A DNA stretch of 5,089 nucleotides, taken from Chloroflexota bacterium. GTDB taxonomy: Bacteria > Chloroflexota > Anaerolineae > 4572-78 > J111. A program made the translations under genes and the position numbers. Within the stretch, counting starts at the first letter, position 1. Each line of letters opens with the position of its first letter. The DNA lies in NCBI GenBank assembly GCA_003694775.1, contig RFJV01000502.1, forward strand, positions 1 to 5,089. Reading direction: 5' to 3'. Under the pieces are notes generated by a model. The model was not told the DNA's origin. It did no database searches and was given only the letters and a program-made list of their open reading frames with translations. This document shows, in pieces, positions 5,087 to 5,089 of this stretch.

Positions 5087-5089
5087 GTC

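Overview
The window carries a four-gene, single-direction cassette on the minus strand: a LacI-family regulator, a sugar-binding lipoprotein and two membrane permeases of a CUT1-type carbohydrate ABC importer. The GC-rich coding sequence, and a binding protein whose lipobox is followed by a long Ala/Pro/Ser/Glu-rich tether (ATPAPAE..., then a run of Glu), look like Chloroflexota (Anaerolineae/Caldilineae type). This is an inference from style, not a proven assignment. No phage or complete insertion sequence is visible.

Layout, in the order the operon is read (right to left). Bases 5089-4999 hold only an imperfect inverted repeat. A good sigma-70 promoter (TTGACA, 17 bp, TATTCT with a TG extension) lies at 4998-4970. 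Its -10 box runs into a perfect 46-bp palindrome (4928-4973) that contains three CCGG-centred LacI-type operators 13 bp apart. A leader of about 200 nt with a hairpin precedes lacI (4765-3746). A 292-bp gap follows, then the binding protein (3453-2107), a 111-bp gap with competing stem-loops, permease 1 (1995-1030), and permease 2 (1019-189), whose ribosome binding site overlaps the permease 1 stop codon. Bases 188-1 hold no gene, only a strong GC-rich inverted repeat and a weaker AT-rich one.

How it works together: the lipoprotein captures an unidentified oligo- or monosaccharide outside the membrane, and the two six-helix permeases form the channel. The ATPase is absent and must be supplied from elsewhere, as is common for CUT1 systems. 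The regulator very likely represses its own promoter through the palindrome. No convincing separate promoter or lacI terminator was found ahead of the binding-protein gene, so readthrough from the lacI promoter may drive the whole cassette.

The least expected element is in the lacI/binding-protein gap, on the opposite (plus) strand. A near-consensus extended -10 promoter (TTGAAA, 17 bp, TATAAT) is followed about 70 nt later by a perfect 12-bp hairpin and six T residues. This is a complete promoter-to-terminator unit with no protein frame worth calling, and so a candidate small or antisense RNA of about 108 nt. Two further copies of the operator half (near permease 1 and at the end of permease 2) are also worth testing.
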